This document shows, piece after piece, positions 43,990-51,311 of a stretch of 51,311 nucleotides of DNA (positions within the stretch are counted from its first letter, which is position 1; every line of letters begins with the position of its first letter). The stretch spans positions 1-51,311 of the forward strand of contig NZ_JAKMUZ010000019.1 of the NCBI RefSeq assembly GCF_027570195.1, read 5' to 3'. The position numbers and the translations under genes were made by a program. The stretch is from Corynebacterium yonathiae (GTDB lineage: Bacteria; Actinomycetota; Actinomycetes; Mycobacteriales; Mycobacteriaceae). The notes under the pieces are model-generated. The model was not told where the DNA came from. It was given only the letters and a program-made list of their open reading frames with translations, and ran no database searches.

Positions 43990-44568
43990 ATGGCAACCCG
44001 TAAGGAAGCAAGGAAAAAGTCGCTGCTGCAGATCTTAGCCCTCATCGTGGTCGTGGCAGTCATAGTCGCCGCCGTAGTGATCTTCCAGAACTGGTGGAAC
44101 CAACGCCCGGGTCCCGATCCGCGCGAAATCAAAATAACTGCCGCCGTAGGCGATAATTCCATCGACGTCGCCCCGTACATCGCGTGCGAACCCGGCACCG
44201 ATTGCCCGGAGGGCGAGGTCCCGAACCTCACCGTGGGAGAAGACGACACTCTCAAGTTGGATATCCCCGAAGAGATTTCTGATCACGAGTGGAAGATTCT
44301 CTCCATTTACGATGACCCCGCCGCCAATGATGAAACCGCACACGGCGCGAACGAAACTTCTGAGGTATCAATCCCCGGCTCCGTAGAGCCCATCAAGGCC
44401 TCCACCGGCAAGCGCCCCCGCCTGAAAGTGGTAGAGATTTCCTCCATGATGATCGGCACCGATGACAACGGTGACGAAACCCCCTTGGCCACCGTGTGGT
44501 CGCTTACCACGATGACCGATAAAGAACGAGAAGCCTCCGCGGAAGAATCCACGAAGGCTTCTGATTAG
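43990..44568 (+). CDS. Membrane-anchored DUF2771 protein
   Basis: A 192-residue protein with a basic start (MATRKEARKKS) and a single membrane anchor (LLQILALIVVVAVIVAAVVIFQ, about 12-33). The outside domain (34-175) includes AACEPGT-like IACEPGTDCPEGEVPNL with two cysteines and a C-terminal acidic end. The pattern fits DUF2771, an actinobacterial family of unknown function. It starts 6 bases after the cyclotransferase stop, so the two are probably cotranscribed and act on the same side of the membrane. Its stop shares TTAG with the convergent cspB stop. Confidence 0.72.
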   Translation: MATRKEARKKSLLQILALIVVVAVIVAAVVIFQNWWNQRPGPDPREIKITAAVGDNSIDVAPYIACEPGTDCPEGEVPNLTVGEDDTLKLDIPEEISDHEWKILSIYDDPAANDETAHGANETSEVSIPGSVEPIKASTGKRPRLKVVEISSMMIGTDDNGDETPLATVWSLTTMTDKEREASAEESTKASD

Positions 44569-44945
44569 CTATCCAAATCCTTCGCGATTGCGCGAAGGAT
44601 TTCTGCTACCTGGCGGCCAGTCTTGCGCTCCGGGTAGCGGCCGGAATTGAGCACCGGCTGAATCTGCGACTCCAGCAAAGTCATCACATCAGAGACCATG
44701 CTGCCGAGTTCCTCTGGCTTGCGGGCCGGCGTGCGGCGACGCGGCTTATCCAATACCTTGACGCGCAGCGCCTGCGGACCACGGCGGCCAGCCGCGAAAT
44801 CGAAATCGATGCGCTGGCCTGGGAACAGTTCCTCTACTCCTTTGGGCAGCACGTTGCGACCGACGTAGACGTCTTCATCGCCCGGGTTGCTGACGAAACC
44901 GAAACCTTTCTCGGCGTCATACCACTTCACTTTGCCAATAGGCAT
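44565..44945 (-). CDS. cspB: Cold-shock-domain protein, CspB type
   Basis: A 126-residue protein with an N-terminal cold-shock domain (1-68; GKVKWYDAEKGFGFVSNPGDEDVYV with RNP1-type aromatic residues), which binds single-stranded nucleic acid. A further basic and helical extension (70-126; RRRTPARKPEELGSMVSDVMTLLESQ) goes beyond the 67-residue usual family size. The same extended form occurs in mycobacteria (CspB). AGGTGGGT lies about 6 bases before the ATG. Its 3' end overlaps the stop of the gene at 43990 by a TTAG. Confidence 0.9.
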   Translation of the reverse strand: MPIGKVKWYDAEKGFGFVSNPGDEDVYVGRNVLPKGVEELFPGQRIDFDFAAGRRGPQALRVKVLDKPRRRTPARKPEELGSMVSDVMTLLESQIQPVLNSGRYPERKTGRQVAEILRAIAKDLDS

Positions 44946-45875
<930 letters not shown>

Positions 45876-45886
45876 GACATAGCGAT

Positions 45887-45920
45887 AAAGGGCCCTTTGC
45901 AGTAGCAAGGGGCCCTTTTT
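45887..45920 (+). terminator. Terminator of rpf1
   Basis: AAAGGGCCCTTTGC (45887-45900) and AAGGGGCCCTTTTT (45907-45920) form a stem (about 8 pairs, GGGCC core) with a 6-base loop ending in five T. It lies 11 bases after the stop. Confidence 0.9.
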
Positions 45921-45930
45921 GTATGAAAGA

Positions 45931-45954
45931 AAAATCCCCGCGCCAAGGCGGGGA
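45931..45954 (-). terminator. Terminator of the 61-residue protein gene
   Basis: Read on the minus strand, TCCCCGC-N6-GCGGGGA is followed by TTTTTC. It lies 7 bases after the stop codon of the small gene and supports it as a real transcript. Confidence 0.82.
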
Positions 45955-45960
45955 AATACT

Positions 45961-46146
45961 CTAGCGATTGATGCGAGTATAAGGGTGAACGTAGTTCAGC
46001 TTCTCTGCCGGCATCGGCAAGATCAGATCATCGCCGTAGGGACTGGATGCACCAGCAAAAGGCGCAGAGATTTCGGTGATTGCGTGCTCGCGATTTTCGT
46101 TCTTCGGCCAAGCCGGGGAAACGTGACCCTTCTTCTCATTCGACAT
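45961..46146 (-). CDS. Small conserved-looking protein (61 residues)
   Basis: A hydrophilic 61-residue protein, MSNEKKGHVSPAWPKNENREHAITEISAPFAGASSPYGDDLILPMPAEKLNYVHPYTRINR, shown here only as a composition note: rich in Asn, Pro and Glu, with no signal peptide, membrane segment or cysteine. It is not recognised. It has a weak ribosome site (AAGAG) near the ATG and its own terminator, so it is probably a real gene rather than a random frame. It lies between rpf1 and the helicase operon, convergent with rpf1. Confidence 0.7.
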   Translation of the reverse strand: MSNEKKGHVSPAWPKNENREHAITEISAPFAGASSPYGDDLILPMPAEKLNYVHPYTRINR

Positions 46147-46212
46147 AGCTCTTATTATTTCAAACCTTGCGCAAAAACGTAACTCAAACGATAACTAAAC
46201 TGGGGTGACATC

Positions 46213-48228
46213 ATGACTCAGTCTTCCCACCTCCCGCATTTCCGCACGTGGCTCGCCTCCCTTGAGGAAGAAGAGCTCGCCACCATCCTCCGCAACCGGC
46301 CGGATGTACTCAATCCGCTACCCCCGAGCATCGCCGCGCTGGCTACCCGCCTGCTATTGCGCACGTCTATCGCGCAGGCGCTCATGAACTGCACTGCACG
46401 GCAGCTTGCGGAAATCGAAGGTATCGCGCGCCGCGGAGGGGAACTCGAAGAAGTAGAAGACCTTAATCCGGATATCACCCGCCTGCTCAAGGAACGCGGC
46501 CTAGCCTACGGCAACGTCCTCATCCCTCCCGAGGTCATGCCCGCCCTTCCCACGGGCTGGTCCCTCCTCGACCAGGTCCAGGTCAGCCCGGAGGACATCG
46601 CCGAGCTGCCGGACGAAGAACGGAAGGTCCTCGAGACCTTATCGCGCTCGAATGGCCTCGGCACCACGCGAGATGCAGCCATCGATGCGGATCCGGCCCG
46701 GCCGATTCCGCGGCTCATCGCCAAGCAGCTGCTCCAACGCGTTGACGCCACCACCGTCCGCCTGCCGCGCGCCGTGCACCTTGCGCTCAACGGTAAGCCC
46801 ACCGCCCCAATCCCAGTAGAGGGAATCACCGAATCCCCCGCCCCGGATTCCAAGGCCGATGATGCCGGCACCGCGGCCGGGCTTTCCGCCGTGCGCGGCA
46901 TGCAGCGCGTCATTGACGCTCTAGGCGCGCGACCGATAGAACTGCTCAAGGACAAGACCGTGGGCGTTCGTCAGCTCACCAACCTGAGCAAAACCCTCAC
47001 CATCGATGAAGGAGAGCTGCGTCGCCTCATTGAGCTCGGCATGAGCGCCCGTCTGCTCAGCCGCGGCGAACCGAAAAACATGGAGGGCAATTTCCTCGCC
47101 CCCACGGAGCTTTCTCAGGACTGGCTCGATGCAAACCTCGCAGAAAAATGGCAGGTCCTGCTCGAGGCGTGGACTGCCTCCCCATGGACAAAGGAAGGCC
47201 GCACGCTAGCGCACACCAATGACCGACTTCCTGGCTTCAGGGATAAGGTCCTGCAGGTCTACCTGCGCGGCGCGAAACCTACCTTCGGGGAGTCCCTACG
47301 CTTCCACTTTCCGCTCTTTGCCACGCACACTTCGGACGAGACTATCGCCGAGCTCCGTGCGGAAGCCGAGTGGATCGGGGCAATCGCCCTTGATCGCCCC
47401 ACCAGCGTGCTGATCGAGGGCCCCGAGGCCGCCGCCCGCCTGACCCCAGACACGGTTGACTATTTCTTAATCCAGGCAGATATGACGGTACTGGTTCCCG
47501 GCCCGCTTGATCCAGAGACCCACCAACGGCTCGAATCCGTCGCGGACCTCGAGTCCCCCGGCTTGGCCAGCGTCTACCGCATCTCGGACGCTTCTTTGCG
47601 CCGCGGCCTTGATCGCGGGATGACCGGGGAGGAAATCCACGCCTTTTTCGCAGCCCATGGAGAGGTGCCACAGACGCTGGAGTTTCATATCGGGGACGTC
47701 GCCAAGCGCCATGGCACCCTGCGCTCCGGCCCAGCACTATCCTACCTGCGCAGCGAGGACCCGGCCCTCCTCCAGATTGCGCTCAAGGCTGCGCCTTTGC
47801 GCCTGCTTGCCCCGACCGTAGCGGTGTCTCAATTGCCGGTACACGACCTGCTTGAGCAGCTGCGCGCTCACGGTCTTTCTCCCGCGGCCGAGGACCACAA
47901 TGGCGCCAGCCTGACGCTTGCGCCCGAACCAGCCACCTTGCCTACCCCCACCGCCCGTCGGGCCACCGCTTCCCCTGACATCGCGAAGGCTATGCGCAAT
48001 CTGCGCGATGACTCCGCGCCTTCCACTCCCAGCCTCGATATAGTCCACGCCGCTGCGCGCACTGCCCGGCCGATCACGATTGGCTATGCGGATAAAAACG
48101 GCAACGAAAAGAAGCGCACCGTTACCCCGCTGACGGTCGCGGGTGGGCAAATCGACGCCCGCGCATCCGACGGCTCCACTATCCGATTTCCCTTGCACCG
48201 GATCACCTCCGTTACGCTGGAGCCATGA
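46213..48228 (+). CDS. Helicase-associated protein with C-terminal WYL-like domain
   Basis: A 671-residue soluble protein encoded just before an XPB-like helicase. The N-terminal 500 residues have helical repeats (ATILRNRPDVLNPLPPSIAALATRL, LPRAVHLALNGKPTAPIPVEG, GVRQLTNLSKTLTIDEGELRRLIELG) typical of helicase-associated proteins found in actinobacteria. The last 63 residues (609-671; RPITIGYADKNGNEKKRTVTP and FPLHRITSVTLEP) resemble a WYL domain, a ligand- or nucleic-acid-binding regulatory fold. Its stop overlaps the helicase start in ATGA. Probably acts with that helicase in DNA repair; this is inferred. Confidence 0.78.
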   Translation: MTQSSHLPHFRTWLASLEEEELATILRNRPDVLNPLPPSIAALATRLLLRTSIAQALMNCTARQLAEIEGIARRGGELEEVEDLNPDITRLLKERGLAYGNVLIPPEVMPALPTGWSLLDQVQVSPEDIAELPDEERKVLETLSRSNGLGTTRDAAIDADPARPIPRLIAKQLLQRVDATTVRLPRAVHLALNGKPTAPIPVEGITESPAPDSKADDAGTAAGLSAVRGMQRVIDALGARPIELLKDKTVGVRQLTNLSKTLTIDEGELRRLIELGMSARLLSRGEPKNMEGNFLAPTELSQDWLDANLAEKWQVLLEAWTASPWTKEGRTLAHTNDRLPGFRDKVLQVYLRGAKPTFGESLRFHFPLFATHTSDETIAELRAEAEWIGAIALDRPTSVLIEGPEAAARLTPDTVDYFLIQADMTVLVPGPLDPETHQRLESVADLESPGLASVYRISDASLRRGLDRGMTGEEIHAFFAAHGEVPQTLEFHIGDVAKRHGTLRSGPALSYLRSEDPALLQIALKAAPLRLLAPTVAVSQLPVHDLLEQLRAHGLSPAAEDHNGASLTLAPEPATLPTPTARRATASPDIAKAMRNLRDDSAPSTPSLDIVHAAARTARPITIGYADKNGNEKKRTVTPLTVAGGQIDARASDGSTIRFPLHRITSVTLEP

Positions 48229-49850
48229 ATGGACCATTGATTGTGCAGTCGGATAAGACCGTCCTGCTCGAGGTGGATCACGCCCAGGCTGCCGAGGCCC
48301 GCGCCGCGCTCGCTCCCTTTGCGGAGCTGGAGCGCGCCCCCGAGCACGTGCACACCTACCGCATCACTCCGCTCGCGCTGTGGAATGCCCGCGCGGCCGG
48401 ACACGACGCCGAGCAGGTCGTCGACGTCCTCGAAAACTACTCCCGCTTTCCGGTCCCCCAAGCCCTGCTTATCGACGTCGCCGAAACCATGTCCCGCTAC
48501 GGCCGCGTCCGCCTCCACGCCCACCCGGCGCACGGCCTCATTCTCGAGTCCGAAGAGCCGCCTATCCTGGAAGAACTCTCCCGTGGCGCAACCGGAAAGC
48601 TCCTTGGCGCTCGCATCGACGAGCATTCCATCGCCGTCCCGCCCTCCGAGCGCGGCCGCCTCAAGCAGGCCCTCCTCAAAGCAGGCTGGCCGGCAGAGGA
48701 TCTCGCCGGCTACGTCGATGGCGAGTCCCACCCCATCGCCCTCAATCATGATGGATGGCAGCTGCGCGATTATCAGCAGTACGCCACCGAGGCCTTTTGG
48801 TCCGGCGGCTCTGGCGTCGTAGTACTTCCGTGTGGTGCGGGCAAAACCATCGTCGGTGCGGCAGCCATGGCCAAGGCAGAATCCACCACGCTCATCTTGG
48901 TCACCAATACCGTCGCCGGCCGCCAATGGCGCGACGAGCTCCTGCGCCGCACCACCCTGACCGAGAACGAAATCGGCGAATACTCTGGCGAAAAGAAGGA
49001 AATCAAGCCGATTACCATTGCCACCTACCAGGTGGTCACGCGTAAAACCAAAGGCGAATACCGCGCCCTCGAGCTCTTCGATTCCCGCGATTGGGGCCTC
49101 ATCATCTACGACGAAGTCCACCTGCTTCCCGCGCCGGTATTTCGCATGACTTCGGACCTTCAATCGCGGCGTCGGCTAGGGCTCACCGCCACCCTCGTGC
49201 GCGAGGATGGCCGCGAGGGCGACGTCTTCTCTCTCATCGGACCTAAACGCTACGACGCCCCGTGGAAAGAACTCGAGATGGCCGGATATATCGCCACCGC
49301 CGAGTGCATCGAAGTCCGCGTGGACATGGACGCCGAGGAACGCATGCTCTATGCCACCGCCCAGCCTCGCGACCGCTACCGCATCGCCGCCCAGGCTGCC
49401 GCCAAGCTCTGGGCGGTGGACAAGATACTCGCCCGCCACCCACAGCAGGCTCTCATCATCGGCGGCTACGTGAACCAGCTCAACGAGCTCGGCGCGCATC
49501 TCGACGCCCCCGTCATCGATGGCTCCACTTCCACTGCTAAGCGCGAGCGTCTCTTTCAACAATTCCGGGACGGCTCGCTCTCAGTACTCGTAGTGTCCAA
49601 GGTCGCCAATTTCTCCATCGATCTTCCCGAGGCCGCCCTCGCCATCCAGGTCTCCGGCACCTTCGGTTCCCGCCAAGAAGAGGCCCAGCGCCTCGGCCGA
49701 CTACTCCGCCCCAAGGAAGAGGAGGCTCTCTTTTACTCGCTGGTCACCCGCGATAGCCTCGATGCGGACTACGCCGTGCACCGCCAGCGTTTCCTCGCCG
49801 AGCAAGGATATGCCTACCGGCTTATCGACGCACTAGACTTAGAACAATGA
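48225..49850 (+). CDS. XPB/ERCC3-like DNA repair helicase
   Basis: A 541-residue superfamily 2 helicase, the bacterial homologue of eukaryotic XPB. After a N-terminal domain (1-170) the helicase core starts with the Q-motif-like WQLRDYQQYATEAF, Walker A LPCGAGKTIVGAA (201-213), DEVH in LIIYDEVHLLPAPVF and LGLTATLVREDGRE, where RED is the XPB hallmark. The second RecA lobe ends with VLVVSKVANFSIDLPEAALAIQVSGTFGSRQEEAQRLGRLLRPK. It unwinds DNA 3'-5' with ATP. It overlaps the genes on both sides by 4 bases, ATGA each time, and so is translationally coupled. Confidence 0.94.
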   Translation: MNGPLIVQSDKTVLLEVDHAQAAEARAALAPFAELERAPEHVHTYRITPLALWNARAAGHDAEQVVDVLENYSRFPVPQALLIDVAETMSRYGRVRLHAHPAHGLILESEEPPILEELSRGATGKLLGARIDEHSIAVPPSERGRLKQALLKAGWPAEDLAGYVDGESHPIALNHDGWQLRDYQQYATEAFWSGGSGVVVLPCGAGKTIVGAAAMAKAESTTLILVTNTVAGRQWRDELLRRTTLTENEIGEYSGEKKEIKPITIATYQVVTRKTKGEYRALELFDSRDWGLIIYDEVHLLPAPVFRMTSDLQSRRRLGLTATLVREDGREGDVFSLIGPKRYDAPWKELEMAGYIATAECIEVRVDMDAEERMLYATAQPRDRYRIAAQAAAKLWAVDKILARHPQQALIIGGYVNQLNELGAHLDAPVIDGSTSTAKRERLFQQFRDGSLSVLVVSKVANFSIDLPEAALAIQVSGTFGSRQEEAQRLGRLLRPKEEEALFYSLVTRDSLDADYAVHRQRFLAEQGYAYRLIDALDLEQ

Positions 49851-50470
49851 AAATCTTCAAGTTCGACGTAGACGAGCCCTTTGCCAAGGCCAATAACGAG
49901 CTCTTGCGCGATTCCAACCGCCTTCGCCTCTCCGGCCTCGTACTGGGCATCCTGCTCATTATCGGCGGCGCGGCCATCTGGTGGGGATTTTCCTGGGGCA
50001 TCACTATCGGCCTGGGCTTGATTCTATTCGGAATCATGGTGGCCATCGTCGGCTTTGCCGCCGCTCGTAAAGTTGGCACCGCCCAGCAACTCTATGACTC
50101 CTATCCCCTTGCTCCGGCCGTCATCGCCGAAGTAAATGAGCGCGATATGGTCTTGCTCGCATTGGTTAATACCAACGTGGATCCCTCCTTGCCTCCCCGC
50201 TGGGCTGCGTGCCTGCGCACTGTGACCGCCATCCCCGGCGCCCAACGGACCGTAGGCACCAAGGTTCCCGTTGCGGCTGTGTCCGGCCGCGCAGACAATA
50301 ACCACTGGCAGCAAATCACCCCGATGCCCATCGCCTGGGGCACTCCTGACGCCGAGACCGTCACTATCGCCCGCAAATCCATCCCCCAAGAGGAATGGCA
50401 GCGCCTCGAGCGCGCCCGCAAGCGCCTTTCCGACGTCAAGGCTACTAAGTTCGACCTGCTGGTTCTCTAG
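49847..50470 (+). CDS. DUF3239 membrane protein
   Basis: A 207-residue protein with two membrane helices near the N-terminus (LSGLVLGILLIIGGAAIWWGF and ITIGLGLILFGIMVAIVGFAA, about 29-70) and a cytoplasmic C-terminal domain (80-207; VIAEVNERDMVLLALVNTNVDP, PRWAACLRTVTAIPGAQRTVGTKVPVAAVSG). This matches DUF3239, an actinobacterial family of unknown function. It overlaps the helicase stop by ATGA and is part of the three-gene operon. Its stop shares CTAG with the convergent gene. Confidence 0.8.
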   Translation: MKIFKFDVDEPFAKANNELLRDSNRLRLSGLVLGILLIIGGAAIWWGFSWGITIGLGLILFGIMVAIVGFAAARKVGTAQQLYDSYPLAPAVIAEVNERDMVLLALVNTNVDPSLPPRWAACLRTVTAIPGAQRTVGTKVPVAAVSGRADNNHWQQITPMPIAWGTPDAETVTIARKSIPQEEWQRLERARKRLSDVKATKFDLLVL

Positions 50471-51243
50471 AGCTGCATAAGCCTTTCTGGATACAGCACT
50501 GCTTCAAGGAATGGCCACGTACTAAGCACCTGCTTTGCGACGTCCTCCTCGCGCTCGGGATACCATTTCCTCGCTAAATCCACCCAGTATTGTCCGCAGG
50601 ACCGCGCTTGCCAGTCTGAACCAGATTCGGTTCCACGCTTCGCGTACTCCCACGCGGCATCATACTCACCGATTTCTTCCAAGGCTCTAGCTAACCCTTC
50701 GAAAAAGACCACGTAGCCGTCCTCAGCCAAGTGTGTACGGACGATTACTTCGACGTTCTGATCTAAAACCGCAAAACGCTTCTCCATATACTTGCGTCGG
50801 AAAGCATCTGCGTTTTCCGCCCAAGCTCGGACACGAGCCAGTCCATCTTCTCCGAGGACCTTTGAATAAGCAACGGGGTCGAGCTCGAAATAATCAACCT
50901 CAGTGGTCTCATGGAAAGCGATAAACCATTCCGCCAGCACGAGCGGATCAGGCTTCGCTCGCTGTGCGCTCTTAGCGTGCAGCTCAATGAGCTCTTCAAC
51001 CACCTCACTCAGCATGCCAAGTGAGTCATCCGCGTTAGCGATCACACCGACGGCAATCTCCAGCGCCTCTTGCACAATCGAGAATACTTCGGCTGAGTCC
51101 TCCGATGAGTCCTCTACGGCAAAATCGAGCACGCAAATTCCATCTTGCATCTTCAGCGCGCGCCTAGCTGCCCGATCCTCATCGAGAAAGGATCGGGTCC
51201 GACTCCGAAAAGATGGCAAGACGATATCAGCCAATGAGCTCAT
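50467..51243 (-). CDS. Unassigned protein resembling DUF6880
   Basis: A 258-residue soluble protein, mostly helical. Segments LAEWFIAFHETTEVDYFELDPVAYSKVLGEDGLARVRAWAE, YVVFFEGLARALEEIGEYDAAWEYAKRGTES and ARSCGQYWVDLARKWYPERE, read in separate short parts here, resemble helical-repeat DUF6880 proteins; I hold this call loosely. No catalytic motif is seen. GAGGAGG lies 8 bases before the ATG. It is convergent with the DUF3239 gene and its stop codon overlaps that gene's stop within CTAG. Confidence 0.6.
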   Translation of the reverse strand: MSSLADIVLPSFRSRTRSFLDEDRAARRALKMQDGICVLDFAVEDSSEDSAEVFSIVQEALEIAVGVIANADDSLGMLSEVVEELIELHAKSAQRAKPDPLVLAEWFIAFHETTEVDYFELDPVAYSKVLGEDGLARVRAWAENADAFRRKYMEKRFAVLDQNVEVIVRTHLAEDGYVVFFEGLARALEEIGEYDAAWEYAKRGTESGSDWQARSCGQYWVDLARKWYPEREEDVAKQVLSTWPFLEAVLYPERLMQL

Positions 51244-51311
51244 GTGTGCAGCCTCCTCGCTACGCTATTAGTCCACTTTAACGAGACTCTCTGCCCTCCG
51301 GCACTCTTCTT

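Noticed and set aside
48084..49163. 359-residue minus-strand open frame inside the XPB operon
   Set aside because: Antisense to the WYL and XPB genes, with no domain.

Overview
This 51 kb window is a piece of a Corynebacterium chromosome. The evidence is gene content and order: AmtR, MctC with its DUF485 partner, SepH, a corynebacterial Rpf, mycoredoxin, PerM next to purN/purH, lhr next to nei, and cysQ-thyA-folA-mrx1. As far as I remember, this order largely follows one region of the C. glutamicum chromosome. The species cannot be fixed by eye; it is a GC-rich corynebacterium, possibly of the skin/mucosa group.

Layout. (1) 0-2 kb: ribosomal proteins L32 and L31 (minus strand), divergent from an L28-L33-S14-S18 operon (plus strand). 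Five of these six are the cysteine-poor, zinc-independent versions. (2) 2.2-3.9 kb: a degenerate DUF294 nucleotidyltransferase-like protein, then the nitrogen regulator AmtR. (3) 3.9-9.3 kb: a minus-strand operon of PerM-like membrane protein, purN, purH and two lipoproteins, one with penicillin-binding-protein/beta-lactamase motifs. (4) 9.7-11.9 kb: two tandem secreted M23 peptidases; the first has a three-copy 11-bp direct repeat resembling MtrA sites. (5) 11.9-26.6 kb: pcrA, chorismate mutase, a permease, pgi, a YccF protein, lhr-nei, then cysQ-thyA-folA-mrx1. (6) 26.7-29.5 kb: a tRNA-Arg(CCU) followed by an accessory islet with an S51 peptidase, a decayed MFS transporter, a DUF2871 membrane protein and a DJ-1 family protein. 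(7) 29.6-34.2 kb: OsmC-like protein, a Tat-exported DUF1906 protein, an SxxK lipoprotein with a Lys/Ser tail, and DUF485-mctC. (8) 34.5-43.2 kb: aldo/keto reductase, FKBP isomerase, gltA, serC, sepH, a DUF6928 protein, a SpoU methyltransferase, a purine permease and DUF3027. (9) 43.2-51.2 kb: glutaminyl cyclase-like lipoprotein, DUF2771, CspB-like protein, Rpf, a 61-residue small protein, a WYL-containing helicase partner with XPB helicase and DUF3239, and an unassigned protein resembling DUF6880.

Themes. Several genes serve the cell envelope and division (PerM, two M23 peptidases, Rpf, SepH, two SxxK lipoproteins). DNA repair is represented by PcrA, Lhr-Nei and XPB. Central metabolism is represented by Pgi, GltA, MctC, PurHN, SerC, ThyA and FolA. 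At least seven genes have a -10 hexamer only 6-8 bases upstream of the start codon and no ribosome-binding site, which suggests leaderless mRNAs.

I did not find a clearly new defence system, CRISPR array or prophage. The best leads are the WYL/XPB/DUF3239 operon, the DUF294-like pseudoenzyme beside amtR, the M23 promoter repeats, the structured gap at 10.5-11.1 kb, and the half-decayed islet after the tRNA with its orphan operator. Assignments rest on motifs and memory of families; no database search was run.
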